Source of the DNA: Sinorhizobium terangae
Lineage (GTDB): Bacteria > Pseudomonadota > Alphaproteobacteria > Rhizobiales > Rhizobiaceae
Reading direction: 5' to 3'
NCBI RefSeq assembly: GCF_009601505.1
Contig: NZ_WITC01000027.1
Coordinates: 17,860-81,859, forward strand
DNA length: 64,000 bases
Both the position numbers and the translations under genes were made by a program. Below the pieces are notes generated by a model. It had not been told where the DNA came from. It did no database searches and saw only the letters and a program-made list of their open reading frames with translations. Numbering within the stretch: position 1 is the first letter of the stretch; each line of letters begins with the position of its first letter. Shown piece after piece: positions 30,421 to 40,527 of this stretch.

Positions 30421-31812
30421 TCAGACGAGCATGGTCACGCCTTCGAGTGCTGCCACATGCCCGACAAAGGCATCTCCACGCACCTCGAAATTCTTGTACT
30501 GATCGAAGCTTGCGCAAGCCGGGGAGAGCATCACGGCGGAAGGCCCGCCCTCGTCTCGTGCCGCATCCGCCGCCGCATGCGCGACCGCCTTCTCCAGCGT
30601 CCCGGAAATCTCGTAGGGCACGGCCTCGCCGAGCGTCGCTGCAAAGGCCGGCGCGGCCTCGCCGATCAGATAGGCCTTGACGATCTTCGGGAAGAACGGC
30701 ACCAGCGACGTGATGCCGCCCTCCTTCGGCAGACCGCCGGCGATCCAGTAGATGCGATCGTAGCTCGAAAGTGCTGGCGCCGCGGCATCCGCATTGGTCG
30801 CCTTGCTGTCGTTGACGAAGACGACGTCACCTTTCTTGCCCACGGGCTGCATCCGGTGTTTAAGTCCCGGGAAGCTGCGCAGCCCATCGATAATGTCCTT
30901 CTCGTTGACATCGACCGCCAGGCAAGCGGCAATTGCGGCAGCGGCATTCTGTGCATTATGCCCTCCGCGCAGCGTCTGGATCCCTTCAAGGTCTGCGAAC
31001 AGCGAAGACGTGCCGCCGCTTGCGCGCATCAGCCGCGAGCCCTCGGCATAAAACCCGTCGGCAAGCGCATTCCGACGCGAAATGCGCACGACCCTGGTTC
31101 CGGCGCGCTCCACCCGATCGGCAATCAGGCTCGAGAAGCTGTCATCGACGCCGACGATCGCCGTGCCGCTTCCGGCCACCAGCCGCTCCTTGATACTGGC
31201 ATAGTGCTGCATCGTGCCGTGCCGGTCCAAATGGTCCGGCGTCAGGTTCAGCAGGACGCCGGCCGTGGGCTCAAGCGTCGGCGCAAGATCGATCTGATAG
31301 GAGGAGCATTCCACCACGTAGCAGCGCTCGGCCTTCGGCGGATCGAGCGTCAGCACCGCGGTGCCGATGTTGCCGCCAAGCTGGGTGTCCCGCCCGCTTT
31401 CTCTGAGGATATGGGCGATCAGCGCCGTCGTGGTCGACTTGCCGTTGGTGCCGGTGATGGCGATGAACGGGCAATCGGGGGCGTGAACCCGGCGCTCACG
31501 CACGAAAAGTTCCACGTCGCCGATGATCTCGACGCCAGCGTGGCGGGCGAGATCGACCGTCCAATGGGGCTTCGGATGCGTCAACGGCACGCCGGGAGAA
31601 AGCACGAAGGCGGCAAAGGCCGACCAATCGACGCTGCGCAGATCGGCCGTCGAAAGCCCTGCAGCCGCGGCCTTGGCGACGCTGTCCGGATTATCGTCCC
31701 AGGCGACGACCTCCGCCCCGCCTGCGACCAGCGCTTGCGCTGTCGCGAGGCCCGAACCGCCGAGCCCGAAGAGCGCGACCTTCTTGTCCTTGAATGTGGT
31801 GACCGGAATCAT
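30421..31812 (-). CDS. murD: UDP-N-acetylmuramoylalanine-D-glutamate ligase
   Basis: Adds D-glutamate to the stem peptide. The 463-residue ligase has [20 protein letters not shown] at the N-terminus, the ATP loop [30 protein letters not shown] and [16 protein letters not shown]. Separated from mraY by 7 bases. Confidence 0.97.
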   Translation of the reverse strand: MIPVTTFKDKKVALFGLGGSGLATAQALVAGGAEVVAWDDNPDSVAKAAAAGLSTADLRSVDWSAFAAFVLSPGVPLTHPKPHWTVDLARHAGVEIIGDVELFVRERRVHAPDCPFIAITGTNGKSTTTALIAHILRESGRDTQLGGNIGTAVLTLDPPKAERCYVVECSSYQIDLAPTLEPTAGVLLNLTPDHLDRHGTMQHYASIKERLVAGSGTAIVGVDDSFSSLIADRVERAGTRVVRISRRNALADGFYAEGSRLMRASGGTSSLFADLEGIQTLRGGHNAQNAAAAIAACLAVDVNEKDIIDGLRSFPGLKHRMQPVGKKGDVVFVNDSKATNADAAAPALSSYDRIYWIAGGLPKEGGITSLVPFFPKIVKAYLIGEAAPAFAATLGEAVPYEISGTLEKAVAHAAADAARDEGGPSAVMLSPACASFDQYKNFEVRGDAFVGHVAALEGVTMLV

Positions 31813-31819
31813 CGCGCCG

Positions 31820-32920
31820 TTACCTGAGCTTCAGCGTCGAAAGGCCGATCATCGCGAGGATGACGGCGATGATCCAGAAGCGGATCACCACCTGACTTTC
31901 CGTCCAGCCCTTCTTTTCGAAATGATGGTGGATCGGCGCCATAAGGAACACGCGGCGGCCCGTGCGCTTGAACCAGAAGACCTGGATGATCACCGACAGC
32001 GTCTCCATGACGAAGAGACCGCCGATGATGATCATAACGACTTCATGCTTCGTGGCAACGGCAACCGTGCCGATGAGGCCGCCGAGCGCCAGCGAGCCCG
32101 TGTCCCCCATGAAGATCGCGGCGGGCGGTGCGTTGAACCAGAGGAAGCCGAGGCCGGCGCCGATGACGGCGCCGAGGATTACGGCGAGTTCGCCGGTGCC
32201 TGGCACGAAATGGATCTGCAGATAGTTGGCGAAAACGGCGTTACCGGCGAGGTAGGCGATGAGCCCGAAGGCGGCGGACGCGATCATCACGGGTACGATG
32301 GCGAGGCCGTCGAGACCGTCGGTCAGGTTCACGGCGTTGCCCGCGCCGACGATGACGAAACCGCCGAAAAGCACGAAGAAATAGCCGAGATTGAGCATCA
32401 GGTCCTTGAAGAAGGGGAAGGTCACCGAGGAACCGAAAGTGGAGCCGGCGGTCCCCGCCGAAAGCGACGCCTGCATCATGAAGAAGACTGCGATCGCCGC
32501 GATCACGAACTCGATGCCAAGGCGCGCCTTGCCCGAAAAGCCCTTGTCCGACTGCTTGGTCACCTTGAGATAGTCGTCGTAGAAGCCGATTGCGCCGAAG
32601 CCCAGCGTAACCAGGAGGGTCGAAACGACATAGACGCTCGAAAGGTCGGCCCACAGCAGCGACGAGACCACGATACCGGCGAGGATCATTAGACCGCCCA
32701 TGGTCGGCGTACCAGCCTTCTTGAAATGGGTCTGCGGACCATCGGCGCGGATCGGCTGACCTTTGCCCTGGCGGATACGAAGCGATGCGATCATCGCCGG
32801 GCCGAACAGGAAGACGATCAGGGCGGAAGTGAAGAGAGCTGCACCCGTGCGGAAAGTGATGTAGCGAAAGAGATTGAAGAATTGAAAGTGGTCCGCCAGT
32901 TCCACGAGCCAGATCAGCAT
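31820..32920 (-). CDS. mraY: Phospho-N-acetylmuramoyl-pentapeptide transferase
   Basis: Integral membrane enzyme making lipid I from UDP-MurNAc-pentapeptide and undecaprenyl phosphate. The 366-residue protein has about ten membrane segments and the catalytic motifs [24 protein letters not shown] (adjacent Asp pair), [14 protein letters not shown] and [12 protein letters not shown], then the [12 protein letters not shown] loop. Length is normal. Confidence 0.97.
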   Translation of the reverse strand: MLIWLVELADHFQFFNLFRYITFRTGAALFTSALIVFLFGPAMIASLRIRQGKGQPIRADGPQTHFKKAGTPTMGGLMILAGIVVSSLLWADLSSVYVVSTLLVTLGFGAIGFYDDYLKVTKQSDKGFSGKARLGIEFVIAAIAVFFMMQASLSAGTAGSTFGSSVTFPFFKDLMLNLGYFFVLFGGFVIVGAGNAVNLTDGLDGLAIVPVMIASAAFGLIAYLAGNAVFANYLQIHFVPGTGELAVILGAVIGAGLGFLWFNAPPAAIFMGDTGSLALGGLIGTVAVATKHEVVMIIIGGLFVMETLSVIIQVFWFKRTGRRVFLMAPIHHHFEKKGWTESQVVIRFWIIAVILAMIGLSTLKLR

Positions 32921-33035
32921 AAGGGACCTTTCCCCAAAGGTTTAGAATCGGACATCGTCCAACAGAATCATCTGATAGACGTTACCCACTTGTGGTCGAC
33001 TATGTTAGGCCATATCCCCTGGCCGAGCGCGGTAT

Positions 33036-33054
33036 CCACCACGTGCAGTGGTGG
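33036..33054. other. Short hairpin between murF and mraY
   Basis: A perfect 7-bp stem (CCACCAC with GTGGTGG), 5-base loop, in the largest gap (139 bases) inside the mraZ-murB run. No T tract follows, so it is not a clear terminator; it may be a processing or attenuation site, or chance. Confidence 0.35.
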
Positions 33055-33059
33055 CAGCG

Positions 33060-34493
33060 CTATACTTCCCTGCTCCTCGCCGCTTCTTCCGGATAGGCGT
33101 TGAGAAGCGCCTGGATGATCCGCCCGCAGCCGGTTCCCTTGGACGATTTGACCATCACCACATCACCGGCGGCAACCGCTGCGAGTGCATAGTCCGTGAG
33201 ATCGTCGACAGACTCGCGATAAACGACCGAAACCTCCGGCGGCAGAGAGTCGCGCAGATGCGCCATCTCGGGCCCGGCGAGCCAGACGTCGACAATGCCG
33301 GCCTCGACGATCGGCCCGGCGAGAGCCGCATGAACATCGGCCGCGTGCTCGCCCATCTCCAGCATGTCGCCGAGGATTGCGATCCGGCGCCCGCCGACGG
33401 GCGGCTCGGCGTCGCGCAGCAGCGAGATCGCGGCGCGCATCGAAGCCGGGTTGGCATTGTAGCTCTCGTCGATAAGCGTCAGCCGTCCAGTGCCGACCTT
33501 CAGACGGTGCTGCAATCCCCTGCCCTTTTCCGGTCGCATCGTCGCAAGCGAGGCCAGGACCTGATCGAGATCAGCGCCTGCAAGCTTCGCCGCCGCAATC
33601 ACGGCCAGGGCGTTCTCGGCGATATGGCGTCCCGGAGCGCCGATCGCGACTTCAAGCGTCTTGCCGCCGATCCCCGCCCAAAGCACCGATCCTTCCGATC
33701 GACCGGTGAATTCGACCAGCCGGAACTCGGCTTTGGGATTGGCGCCGAAGGAATGGATGTAGCTCACACCGGCAGCACCGGCGGCGCGCTCCAGGAGAGT
33801 GAATTGCGGGCTGTCGATATTGAGGACGGCGTGGCCGCCCTTGACGACACCCTCGAAGATCTCGGCCTTCGCCGCTGCGATCTCGTCGAGGCTTTCGAAA
33901 TTGCCGAGATGAGCCGGCGCGATGCTGGTGACGACTGCCACGTGCGGACGAACCATCTTCGTCAGCGGCCGGATCTCGCCGGGGTGATTCATGCCGATCT
34001 CGAAAATGCCGAAGTCGGTGGCCTCAGGCATCCGCGCAAGGGTCAGCGGCACGCCCCAGTGATTGTTGAAGGAGGCAACGGACGCGTGCACCCTGCCGAG
34101 CGGGGACAGCACGTGTCTCAGCATCTCCTTCGTCGTGGTCTTTCCGACCGATCCGGTGACGGCGATAACCTTTGCCGCACTGCGGTCGCGCGCTGCGCAG
34201 CCGAGGCGGATCAGGGCCTCCAGCACGTCATCGACGACGATCATAGGTGCGATCAGCCGACCGAGGGCGGGAATCTTGCCCTCACTGACGACAAGGAGGG
34301 AAGCTCCGTTGGCAAGCGCGATCCCGGCATAGTCATGGCCGTCGACGCGATCGCCCTTAATCGCGAAAAACGCCTCGCCCTTGTTGATCGTTCGGCTGTC
34401 GATCGAGATGCCGGCTATGCCCTCTGGCAGATTTCCGACCGGACGGCCGTTCATCGCAGCCAGAAGATCGCTGCTTGTCCAGAGCCAGTTCAA
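33060..34493 (-). CDS. murF: UDP-MurNAc-tripeptide-D-alanyl-D-alanine ligase
   Basis: Adds the D-Ala-D-Ala dipeptide to complete the precursor. The 477-residue ligase has ISIDSRTINKGEAFFAIKG, the ATP loop AVTGSVGKTTTKEMLRHVL, FNNHWGVPLTLAR, IGMNHPGEIRPL and DESYNANPASMRAAI. It starts 1 base after the murE stop region, so the two are tightly coupled. Confidence 0.97.
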   Translation of the reverse strand: MNWLWTSSDLLAAMNGRPVGNLPEGIAGISIDSRTINKGEAFFAIKGDRVDGHDYAGIALANGASLLVVSEGKIPALGRLIAPMIVVDDVLEALIRLGCAARDRSAAKVIAVTGSVGKTTTKEMLRHVLSPLGRVHASVASFNNHWGVPLTLARMPEATDFGIFEIGMNHPGEIRPLTKMVRPHVAVVTSIAPAHLGNFESLDEIAAAKAEIFEGVVKGGHAVLNIDSPQFTLLERAAGAAGVSYIHSFGANPKAEFRLVEFTGRSEGSVLWAGIGGKTLEVAIGAPGRHIAENALAVIAAAKLAGADLDQVLASLATMRPEKGRGLQHRLKVGTGRLTLIDESYNANPASMRAAISLLRDAEPPVGGRRIAILGDMLEMGEHAADVHAALAGPIVEAGIVDVWLAGPEMAHLRDSLPPEVSVVYRESVDDLTDYALAAVAAGDVVMVKSSKGTGCGRIIQALLNAYPEEAARSREV

Positions 34494-34494
34494 G

Positions 34495-35955
34495 TCACCG
34501 CCCTCCCAATGCCTTGCGTACTTCCTCGTGGTCCGAGAACGGCAGGGTCACGGAACCGATCGTCTGCCCTTCCTCATGTCCCTTGCCGGCGACAATCAGC
34601 GTGTCGCCGCTTTTCAGCATCCCGACCGCGGCGCGGATCGCCTCAGCGCGGTCGCCGATTTCGGTCGCGCCTTTGGCCGCAGCCATGATCTCGGCGCGGA
34701 TGACCTCCGGCACTTCCGAGCGCGGGTTGTCGTCGGTGACGATGACGACATCGGCAAGCCGCGTGGCAATCTCGCCCATGATCGGCCGCTTGCCCTTGTC
34801 ACGGTCGCCACCGCAGCCGAATACGACAATGATCCGACCCGTGGTAAACGGACGAACCGAAGTCAGGACATTCTCCAGCGCATCCGGCTTGTGGGCATAG
34901 TCCACATAGGCGAGCGCGCCATCCTTCGTGTGCCCGACAAGCTCCAGGCGCCCGGATGCGCCCTGCAGTTTCTCAAGCGCGGAAAAGGCCGCCTTGGCGC
35001 TGATGCCGGTGGACATGGCAAGGCCAGCGGCAACCAGTGCGTTGGCGATCTGGAAGTCGCCGGCAAGCGGCACGTGGATTTCAAAGATATCGTCGCCGAC
35101 ATGCACCTCCGCCGACTGCTTGTGGCGGAAGTGCTCGACGCGCTTCAACGTGATGAATTCGCCCTTGCGCCCGACGGTGCGCACATCCTGGCCGGCTTTG
35201 CGGGCGGCGGCGATTGCCTGGTCCGACCATTGGTCGTCGGCAAAGATCACCGCCGGCGCACCCTTGGGCAGGAGGGCCGAGAAGAGGCGCATCTTCGAGG
35301 CCATGTAGTGTTCGACCGTCGGATGGTAGTCCATGTGGTCGCGGCCGAGATTGGTGAAGGCGGCAGCGGCAAGCCGAACGCCGTCGAGACGGTTCTGGTC
35401 GAGGCCGTGGCTGGAGGCTTCCATCGCCGCATGGGTCACGCCGACATCGGCGAGTTCCTTAAGCAGCTTGTGCAGCGAGACAGGGTCCGGCGTGGTCAGC
35501 GATCCATAGTCGTTGCGGCCCGGTGCGACGACGCCGGTCGTCCCGATCATCGCGGCGGCAAGGCCCGAATGCGCCCAGATCTGCCGGGTGAACGAAGCAA
35601 CAGAGGTCTTGCCCGCCGTCCCGGTCACCGCCACCATGGTCTCCGGCTGGCGACCGTAGAAGGCGGCTGCAGCCTTCGCCAGGAAACGGCGCGGCTCCGA
35701 CAGCCCGAATACCGGCATGCCGGCTTCGGCAACACCGCCGGCCGCGGTGACCACGGCTGCGGCGCCACGCGAAAGGGCGTCGGCAATGTATGCGGCACCG
35801 TTCGCCTTCGTGCCGGAGACAGCGACAAAAAGATCGCCCGGTTTGACCTGCCGGCTATCGGCCGTAATGCCGGCGATCTCGATATCCGAGGAAACGCCCT
35901 TCAATTGCGCCGATAGTTCCGGGAAAGCTGCTCCCGCCAGGTCCTTGATCTTCAT
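34495..35955 (-). CDS. murE: UDP-MurNAc-L-alanyl-D-glutamate-2,6-diaminopimelate ligase
   Basis: Adds meso-diaminopimelate at position 3 of the stem peptide. From ATG 35955 it is 486 residues (35973 would give 492). Visible: [23 protein letters not shown] loop [39 protein letters not shown] and the [11 protein letters not shown] motif that marks meso-DAP specificity. The start is uncertain: both have modest ribosome-binding sites. Confidence 0.96.
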   Translation of the reverse strand: MKIKDLAGAAFPELSAQLKGVSSDIEIAGITADSRQVKPGDLFVAVSGTKANGAAYIADALSRGAAAVVTAAGGVAEAGMPVFGLSEPRRFLAKAAAAFYGRQPETMVAVTGTAGKTSVASFTRQIWAHSGLAAAMIGTTGVVAPGRNDYGSLTTPDPVSLHKLLKELADVGVTHAAMEASSHGLDQNRLDGVRLAAAAFTNLGRDHMDYHPTVEHYMASKMRLFSALLPKGAPAVIFADDQWSDQAIAAARKAGQDVRTVGRKGEFITLKRVEHFRHKQSAEVHVGDDIFEIHVPLAGDFQIANALVAAGLAMSTGISAKAAFSALEKLQGASGRLELVGHTKDGALAYVDYAHKPDALENVLTSVRPFTTGRIIVVFGCGGDRDKGKRPIMGEIATRLADVVIVTDDNPRSEVPEVIRAEIMAAAKGATEIGDRAEAIRAAVGMLKSGDTLIVAGKGHEEGQTIGSVTLPFSDHEEVRKALGGR

Positions 35956-36021
35956 GAACTGCATGTCCCGCATCGATATCGACCCGCCGGATCGCGAATC
36001 GCTCGCATTCTCATTTCACGG

Positions 36022-37767
36022 TCAATAAGACACAAGCAAGGCAGAACCGTCTTCTCCAAATTTCGGTTCGACGCCGAGAAGCGGCGCGGAGCGGCTGATG
36101 ATGTCGCGCACCATGGGCGCTGCGTTTGAACCCGCGGTCCGCCCGCCGCCTTCGCCGGTCTTCGGGGCATCGATGAAGGTGAGCACGATGTATTTGGGAT
36201 TGTCGATCGGGAACGCGGCGAGGAATGCGTTGAAGTTCAGGTCGTGGGCGTAACGGCCGTTGACCACCTTGTCAGCCGTGCCGGTCTTGCCCCCGACGTT
36301 GAAACCGGGAACGAGCGCCCGCTTGCCCGATCCGGCAATGCCGTTCCAGCGAAGCAGGAAGCGCATGTCGTCACTTGTGCTCTTCTTGACGACCGCCGTC
36401 GCGAGTTCGTTTGCCTGTTCCTCCGTGCGCGGCAGGAAGGTCGGCGGAATGAGCTTGCCGCCATTGACCAGTGCTGCTCCGGCAACAGCCGTCTGCAGCG
36501 GCGTCGTGGAAACGCCGTGGCCGAAGGAGATGGTGATCGAGTTGATCTTCTTCCATTCGCGCGGCTGGGTCGGCGTCTTGACCTCCGGAAGCTCCGTCGG
36601 CAGCTTCGAAAGGAGCCCCATGCGCGTCAGGAATTCCTTGTGGCCGGGGATGCCGATCAGGTCGGCGATCTTGGCCGTGCCGATGTTCGAGGAATACTGA
36701 AAGATTTCCGGGACCGTCAGCACGCGGCGCTTGCCGTGAAAGTCCTTGATGGTGAAGCCGCCGATGCGGATCGGCGCCGACGCATCGAAGCTGTCGTTGA
36801 GCGTCACCTTGCCGGAGTCGAGCCCCATCGCGATCGTGAAGGTCTTGAAGGTGGACCCCATCTCGAACGTGCCGTTCGACATGCGGTTCATCCAGCCTTC
36901 CTCGGCGCCTTCCGCCGGCTTGTTCGGGTCGTAGTCCGGAACCGAGGCCATTGCCAGCACTTCGCCGGTATGGACGTCGAGCACGACCGCGCCGGCAGCA
37001 ATCGCCTGGAAGTTCTTCATGCCTGCGTCGATCACATCACGAACGATGTTCTGCACGCGCACATCGATCGAAAGCCTGACCGGCTCGAGTTTGGCATCAC
37101 TCGTCATGCCGATCGCCGCGAGGTCGGCGAGGCCCTGGCCGTCGATGTAGCGCTCCATGCCGGCAACGCCGCGGTTATCGATATTGACATGACCGAGGAT
37201 ATGGGCGGCGGTCGGACCACCGGGATAGAAGCGCCGCTTTTCCGGGCGGAAGCCGACGCCGGGAATGCCGAGCGCCAGGATTTCGCTCTGCTGCTTCGGC
37301 GTCAGTTGCCGGCGCAGCCACTGGAACCGGGATTTCGACTTGAGCTTGTTGTAGATCTCGCGGGCATTGAGATCGGGGAGAACCGTCGCCAGACGCTCGA
37401 CCGCTTCGTCGGCATCGACGATCTTGTGCGGCTCGGCGTAGAGCGACACGGTGCGGATATCGGTTGCGAGGATTTCGCCGTTGCGATCGAGAATGTCGGG
37501 GCGCGAGGCCATCAAACTGTCGGCAGGCCCGATCGAGGAAACGGTCTCCGGCTGGGCCATGCCGTATTGCACCAGCCGCCCGCCGATCACCGCATAGACG
37601 ATGCCGAAGCTGGCAATGACGATCGCCACCCGGTTCTTCGCCTGGCTGGCGCTTTTCTTGCGTGCTCCCTGGATCGTGACTTTCACCCCATCGGATGGGC
37701 GATTGTTGCCGCCCGCCGAGAAATGCGCCTTGCTCTTCAGCACCATGATACGGGAGAGAAACGACAT
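36022..37767 (-). CDS. ftsI: Septal peptidoglycan transpeptidase FtsI (PBP3)
   Basis: Class B penicillin-binding protein that crosslinks septal peptidoglycan. The 581-residue protein has an N-terminal membrane segment (about 45-65), the pedestal domain, and the transpeptidase with nucleophile GSTFKTFTIAMGL (SxxK), YSSNIGTAKIA (SxN) and GGKTGTADK (KTG). ATG 37767 overlaps the ftsL stop by ATGA. Confidence 0.97.
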   Translation of the reverse strand: MSFLSRIMVLKSKAHFSAGGNNRPSDGVKVTIQGARKKSASQAKNRVAIVIASFGIVYAVIGGRLVQYGMAQPETVSSIGPADSLMASRPDILDRNGEILATDIRTVSLYAEPHKIVDADEAVERLATVLPDLNAREIYNKLKSKSRFQWLRRQLTPKQQSEILALGIPGVGFRPEKRRFYPGGPTAAHILGHVNIDNRGVAGMERYIDGQGLADLAAIGMTSDAKLEPVRLSIDVRVQNIVRDVIDAGMKNFQAIAAGAVVLDVHTGEVLAMASVPDYDPNKPAEGAEEGWMNRMSNGTFEMGSTFKTFTIAMGLDSGKVTLNDSFDASAPIRIGGFTIKDFHGKRRVLTVPEIFQYSSNIGTAKIADLIGIPGHKEFLTRMGLLSKLPTELPEVKTPTQPREWKKINSITISFGHGVSTTPLQTAVAGAALVNGGKLIPPTFLPRTEEQANELATAVVKKSTSDDMRFLLRWNGIAGSGKRALVPGFNVGGKTGTADKVVNGRYAHDLNFNAFLAAFPIDNPKYIVLTFIDAPKTGEGGGRTAGSNAAPMVRDIISRSAPLLGVEPKFGEDGSALLVSY

Positions 37768-38150
37768 CAGCGCGCCACCGATCCTGTTGCAATACCATCT
37801 GTTTTGATGACGGCGGCGATGCCGTCTTCAGCCGCCTTGTCGTCTTCCGGCTGCGGCAGGTCCGCTTTGAGCATCGGAAGCTCCTCGGGCCGCGCGAGTT
37901 GTGTCGAAGGGGTCGGCGCGAGTTGCAGGTCTGCAGCGAAGGCGCCCACGAGGCGCTCGAGCCGGTTCGGTTGCGTCAGTAGCGCCCAATCCGCCTTCAG
38001 GAGATCGATCGTGTCTTCCTCGAGCTTGATCGCGGCGTCGAGCCGGCGAACTTCTTCGCGCTTGTTCTCGGCCTGATGCTTGATCGTGTAGGTGACCGTC
38101 GCAGCTGCCGTCATGACGACGATCAGGACAATGTCGAGCGTTCGCAGCAT
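37767..38150 (-). CDS. ftsL: Cell division protein FtsL
   Basis: Small bitopic divisome protein that activates FtsW-FtsI. The 127-residue product begins with a membrane segment (LDIVLIVVMTAAATVTYTI), then a coiled coil (KREEVRRLDAAIKLEEDTID) ending in the conserved DWALLTQPNRLERL segment; the C-terminal third is Pro-rich and variable. Identification rests on this layout and on its place between rsmH and ftsI. Confidence 0.9.
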   Translation of the reverse strand: MLRTLDIVLIVVMTAAATVTYTIKHQAENKREEVRRLDAAIKLEEDTIDLLKADWALLTQPNRLERLVGAFAADLQLAPTPSTQLARPEELPMLKADLPQPEDDKAAEDGIAAVIKTDGIATGSVAR

Positions 38151-38156
38151 CTTCTC

Positions 38157-39182
38157 TTAGCCCCCCAGTTTCGCAAGGCTCGCCAGTTCCGGCAGATTGA
38201 AAATGGATAGATCGTTTCCCGGCGACGGGGCTTCCGTGCGGATGCCGGCCCTGAGCTTGGCGGACCGGGCGCGCGGATTGCGGGACGCTTCTTCCTCGCT
38301 GGCCGCAATCATAGGCTTGCCAACTGGCGTGAAGGTTGCGGCGCGTGCCGCGACCATCGGCAGATGGCGGGATCCGGCCGCCTTGCCCGATCGGTCCTGG
38401 AAGAACGTCTTGACGATCCTGTCTTCGAGAGAATGGAAGGTGACGACGACAAGGCGCCCGCCAGGTTTCAGTACCCGCTCGGCGGCAAAAAGCGCATTGG
38501 CGAGTTCCCCGAGTTCGTCGTTGACGAAGATGCGCAGCGCCTGAAAGACGCGGGTCGCGGGGTGGATCTTGTCCTTGGCCTTGCGCGGCGTGACGGTCTC
38601 GATGAGGCCCGCGAGGTCGCGCGTCGTTTCGAACGGCGCCTCCGCGCGGCGCTTTTCGATGGCGCGGGCGATGCGGCCCGCCTGCTTCTCTTCGCCGAGG
38701 AAGCCGAAGATGCGGATGAGATCGGAGACCTTGGCGCGGTTGACGACGTCGGCGGCGGAGACGCCGGCCGCCGACATGCGCATGTCGAGAGGCCCCTTCT
38801 TCTGAAAGGAAAAGCCTCGCTCGGCCTCGTCGATCTGCATCGATGAAACACCGATATCGAGCACGACGCCGTCGAGGCCTTCTGCCGGCGCATGTTCGGC
38901 CAGTTCTGAAAATTGGGAATGAATGAGCGTGAGCCGGCCTTCGGAGGCAGCGACAAGAGGTTGACCTGTGGCAATCGCCGTCGGATCGCGGTCGAGCGCG
39001 ATCACGTCGGCACCGGCCTTCAGGATGGCGGACGTGTAGCCGCCGGCACCAAACGTGCCGTCGAGAATGATCTTGCCGGGTGCGGGATCGAGGGCAGCGA
39101 GCACTTCGCTCAACAGGACGGGAATGTGACGAACCGGTCCGCCGTCGGCTTCAGAATCTCCGCCGCCTTGATCCGTCACCAT
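38157..39182 (-). CDS. rsmH: 16S rRNA m4C1402 methyltransferase (MraW)
   Basis: Methylates N4 of C1402 in 16S rRNA. The 341-residue protein has [19 protein letters not shown], the SAM motif [44 protein letters not shown], and [19 protein letters not shown] 39182 follows a GGAGAGGCGGA stretch. A much longer in-frame extension to 39824 exists but overlaps mraZ and is not coding. Confidence 0.96.
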   Translation of the reverse strand: MVTDQGGGDSEADGGPVRHIPVLLSEVLAALDPAPGKIILDGTFGAGGYTSAILKAGADVIALDRDPTAIATGQPLVAASEGRLTLIHSQFSELAEHAPAEGLDGVVLDIGVSSMQIDEAERGFSFQKKGPLDMRMSAAGVSAADVVNRAKVSDLIRIFGFLGEEKQAGRIARAIEKRRAEAPFETTRDLAGLIETVTPRKAKDKIHPATRVFQALRIFVNDELGELANALFAAERVLKPGGRLVVVTFHSLEDRIVKTFFQDRSGKAAGSRHLPMVAARAATFTPVGKPMIAASEEEASRNPRARSAKLRAGIRTEAPSPGNDLSIFNLPELASLAKLGG

Positions 39183-39196
39183 TCCGCCTCTCCATT

Positions 39197-39637
39197 CTAT
39201 TCCGGACGCAACCCCCTTTGCTTGCGCCCTTCCCGGGCCTCCGCCTGCGCCCTCGCAAACGCCTGCGGCTCCCAGAGCTGAAAATGATCGCCCCGCCCGA
39301 CGAAAGTCACGTCGGTCGAGATGCCGGTGAAGTCGCGAATAAAATCCGTCACCATCAACCGGCCCTCCGGGTCGAGCTTCACAAAGACGCCGCCCCCATG
39401 AACGAGGAGCGACATCTGGTTGGCGACATCCGAGAACGGATCCTCTGCCGCCATCTGCTTCTCGAACCGGTCCAGAAGCTCCGGCCCACCTACGCTGATC
39501 GCCGGAAAGACGAAGTCCTGAAAGCAGTATAACTCCCGGACGCCTCCATCCGAAAGCACGGCGCGGAACGCCGAAGGCACGGACACCCGTCCCTTTGCAT
39601 CGATCCGGTTCGTAGCATGTGACAAGAAGCGGTTCAT
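39197..39637 (-). CDS. mraZ: Transcriptional regulator / cell-division protein MraZ
   Basis: AbrB-fold DNA-binding protein at the head of the dcw cluster; in E. coli it represses its own operon by binding TGGGN repeats. The 146-residue protein has two SpoVT-AbrB-like halves, the first with [19 protein letters not shown] and the second with [20 protein letters not shown]. Four TGGGN repeats lie 177-211 bases upstream (39814-39848). rsmH starts 14 bases after its stop. Confidence 0.95.
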   Translation of the reverse strand: MNRFLSHATNRIDAKGRVSVPSAFRAVLSDGGVRELYCFQDFVFPAISVGGPELLDRFEKQMAAEDPFSDVANQMSLLVHGGGVFVKLDPEGRLMVTDFIRDFTGISTDVTFVGRGDHFQLWEPQAFARAQAEAREGRKQRGLRPE

Positions 39638-39813
39638 AACGCGAAACGGCCGCCTCCGACTGACGGGCCACGATCATTGGCCCGCGCGAACACTCGCCTG
39701 CGCGCGCAAAAGACCCCCGCCGAACACAAGCGTGTCCGCCCGATCCTTCCGAGGAAGGAACCTTGGAATTTTGCGATGATGGGCCACGACGCGGCCCTTG
39801 CGCAGTGCCATTA

Positions 39814-39848
39814 TGGGATAACATGGGACCATATGGGCGTCAATGGGA
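39814..39848 (+). promoter_or_regulatory. MraZ-box array: four TGGGN repeats at 10-bp spacing
   Basis: TGGGA, TGGGA, TGGGC and TGGGA start at 39814, 39824, 39834 and 39844, so each is separated by exactly 5 bases. This is the repeat unit and spacing reported for E. coli MraZ operators. Here the repeats read on the plus strand, opposite to mraZ. Confidence 0.8.
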
Positions 39849-39889
39849 GAAGCTCGTAATAAGCCTTGCGGATGATCAAATATTGATAG

Positions 39890-39905
39890 GTTGTTAAGTT
39901 TAACA
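39890..39905. promoter_or_regulatory. Perfect inverted repeat upstream of mraZ
   Basis: TTGTTAA and TTAACAA flank a GT dinucleotide. It is a candidate operator or promoter-associated element about 255 bases upstream of mraZ. The binding factor is unknown. Coordinates are good to 1-2 bases. Confidence 0.4.
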
Positions 39906-40054
39906 AAAAGTTACGACCGGGACCCTAATCCCTTGGAATCCCGCGCGAAACCGCCCTGCGGCAGCAATGGTCGCGGGAACTTTCGGCTGCTGATTCGTTT
40001 GAGAAGAGGCGGCTCCGCTCGAAATGCGGTTGCGAACAGCAGGGGAAAGAAAAA

Positions 40055-40459
40055 TAGCCAGTTGGCCTGTAAGCCGGGTTCTGTATGGCCCCGCTCCCGG
40101 AGGAACGGAGCGTGGCAGCCATTCATCTGGGACTGCGCTTGCGCGCAGCCTCTTGCAACCCACCCGGATGACGCGCCTGGAAACCGGCTGGACGCTTGCG
40201 CGCCCGTGTCATCCCTATTCGGTCTTGCTCCCGGTGGGGTTTGCCGTGCCGTCCATGTTGCCATGTCCGCGGTGGGCTCTTACCCCACCCTTTCACCCTT
40301 ACTCCGCGAAGCGAAGCGGTTTGCTTTCTGTGGCACTTTCCCTGGGGTCGCCCCCGCCGGACGTTATCCGGCACCGTGTTTCCGTGGAGCCCGGACTTTC
40401 CTCCCCCCGCGGCCTTTCGGCACTTGCGGAGCGCGGCTGCCCGGCCAACTGGCAGAGGG
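40055..40459 (-). ncRNA. rnpB: RNase P RNA (bacterial class A)
   Basis: The catalytic RNA that trims tRNA 5' ends. On the minus strand the near-5' universal motif GAGGAAAGTCCGGGCTCC is present (about 40388-40405), as is the 3' motif ACAGAACCCGGCTTACAGGC. The ends form a perfect 11-bp P1 helix (40443-40453 with 40057-40067). Other conserved pieces, such as GGGTAAGAGCCCACCGC, are visible. A TATTTTTCTTTCC tract follows the 3' end as terminator. The exact 5' end is uncertain by a few bases. Confidence 0.95.
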
Positions 40460-40527
40460 GTCATTAACCGACCGAAGCGGCAAGCGCCAGAGAAATCGAA
40501 TATTTCATCTTCGCTTACGCGGATCGG

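Larger units (their letters stand above)
39638..40054. other. dcw promoter region, between rnpB and mraZ
   Basis: 417 bases. Contains four TGGGN repeats (39814-39848), a perfect inverted repeat TTGTTAA-GT-TTAACAA near 39890-39905, and the T-rich end of rnpB at 40050-40055. The long leader of mraZ probably starts here; no gene is seen. Confidence 0.65.

Noticed and set aside
38157..39824. rsmH extended to 555 codons
   Set aside because: The extra 214 codons overlap mraZ entirely and lack family similarity; ATG 39182 has a clear ribosome-binding site and gives the normal length.
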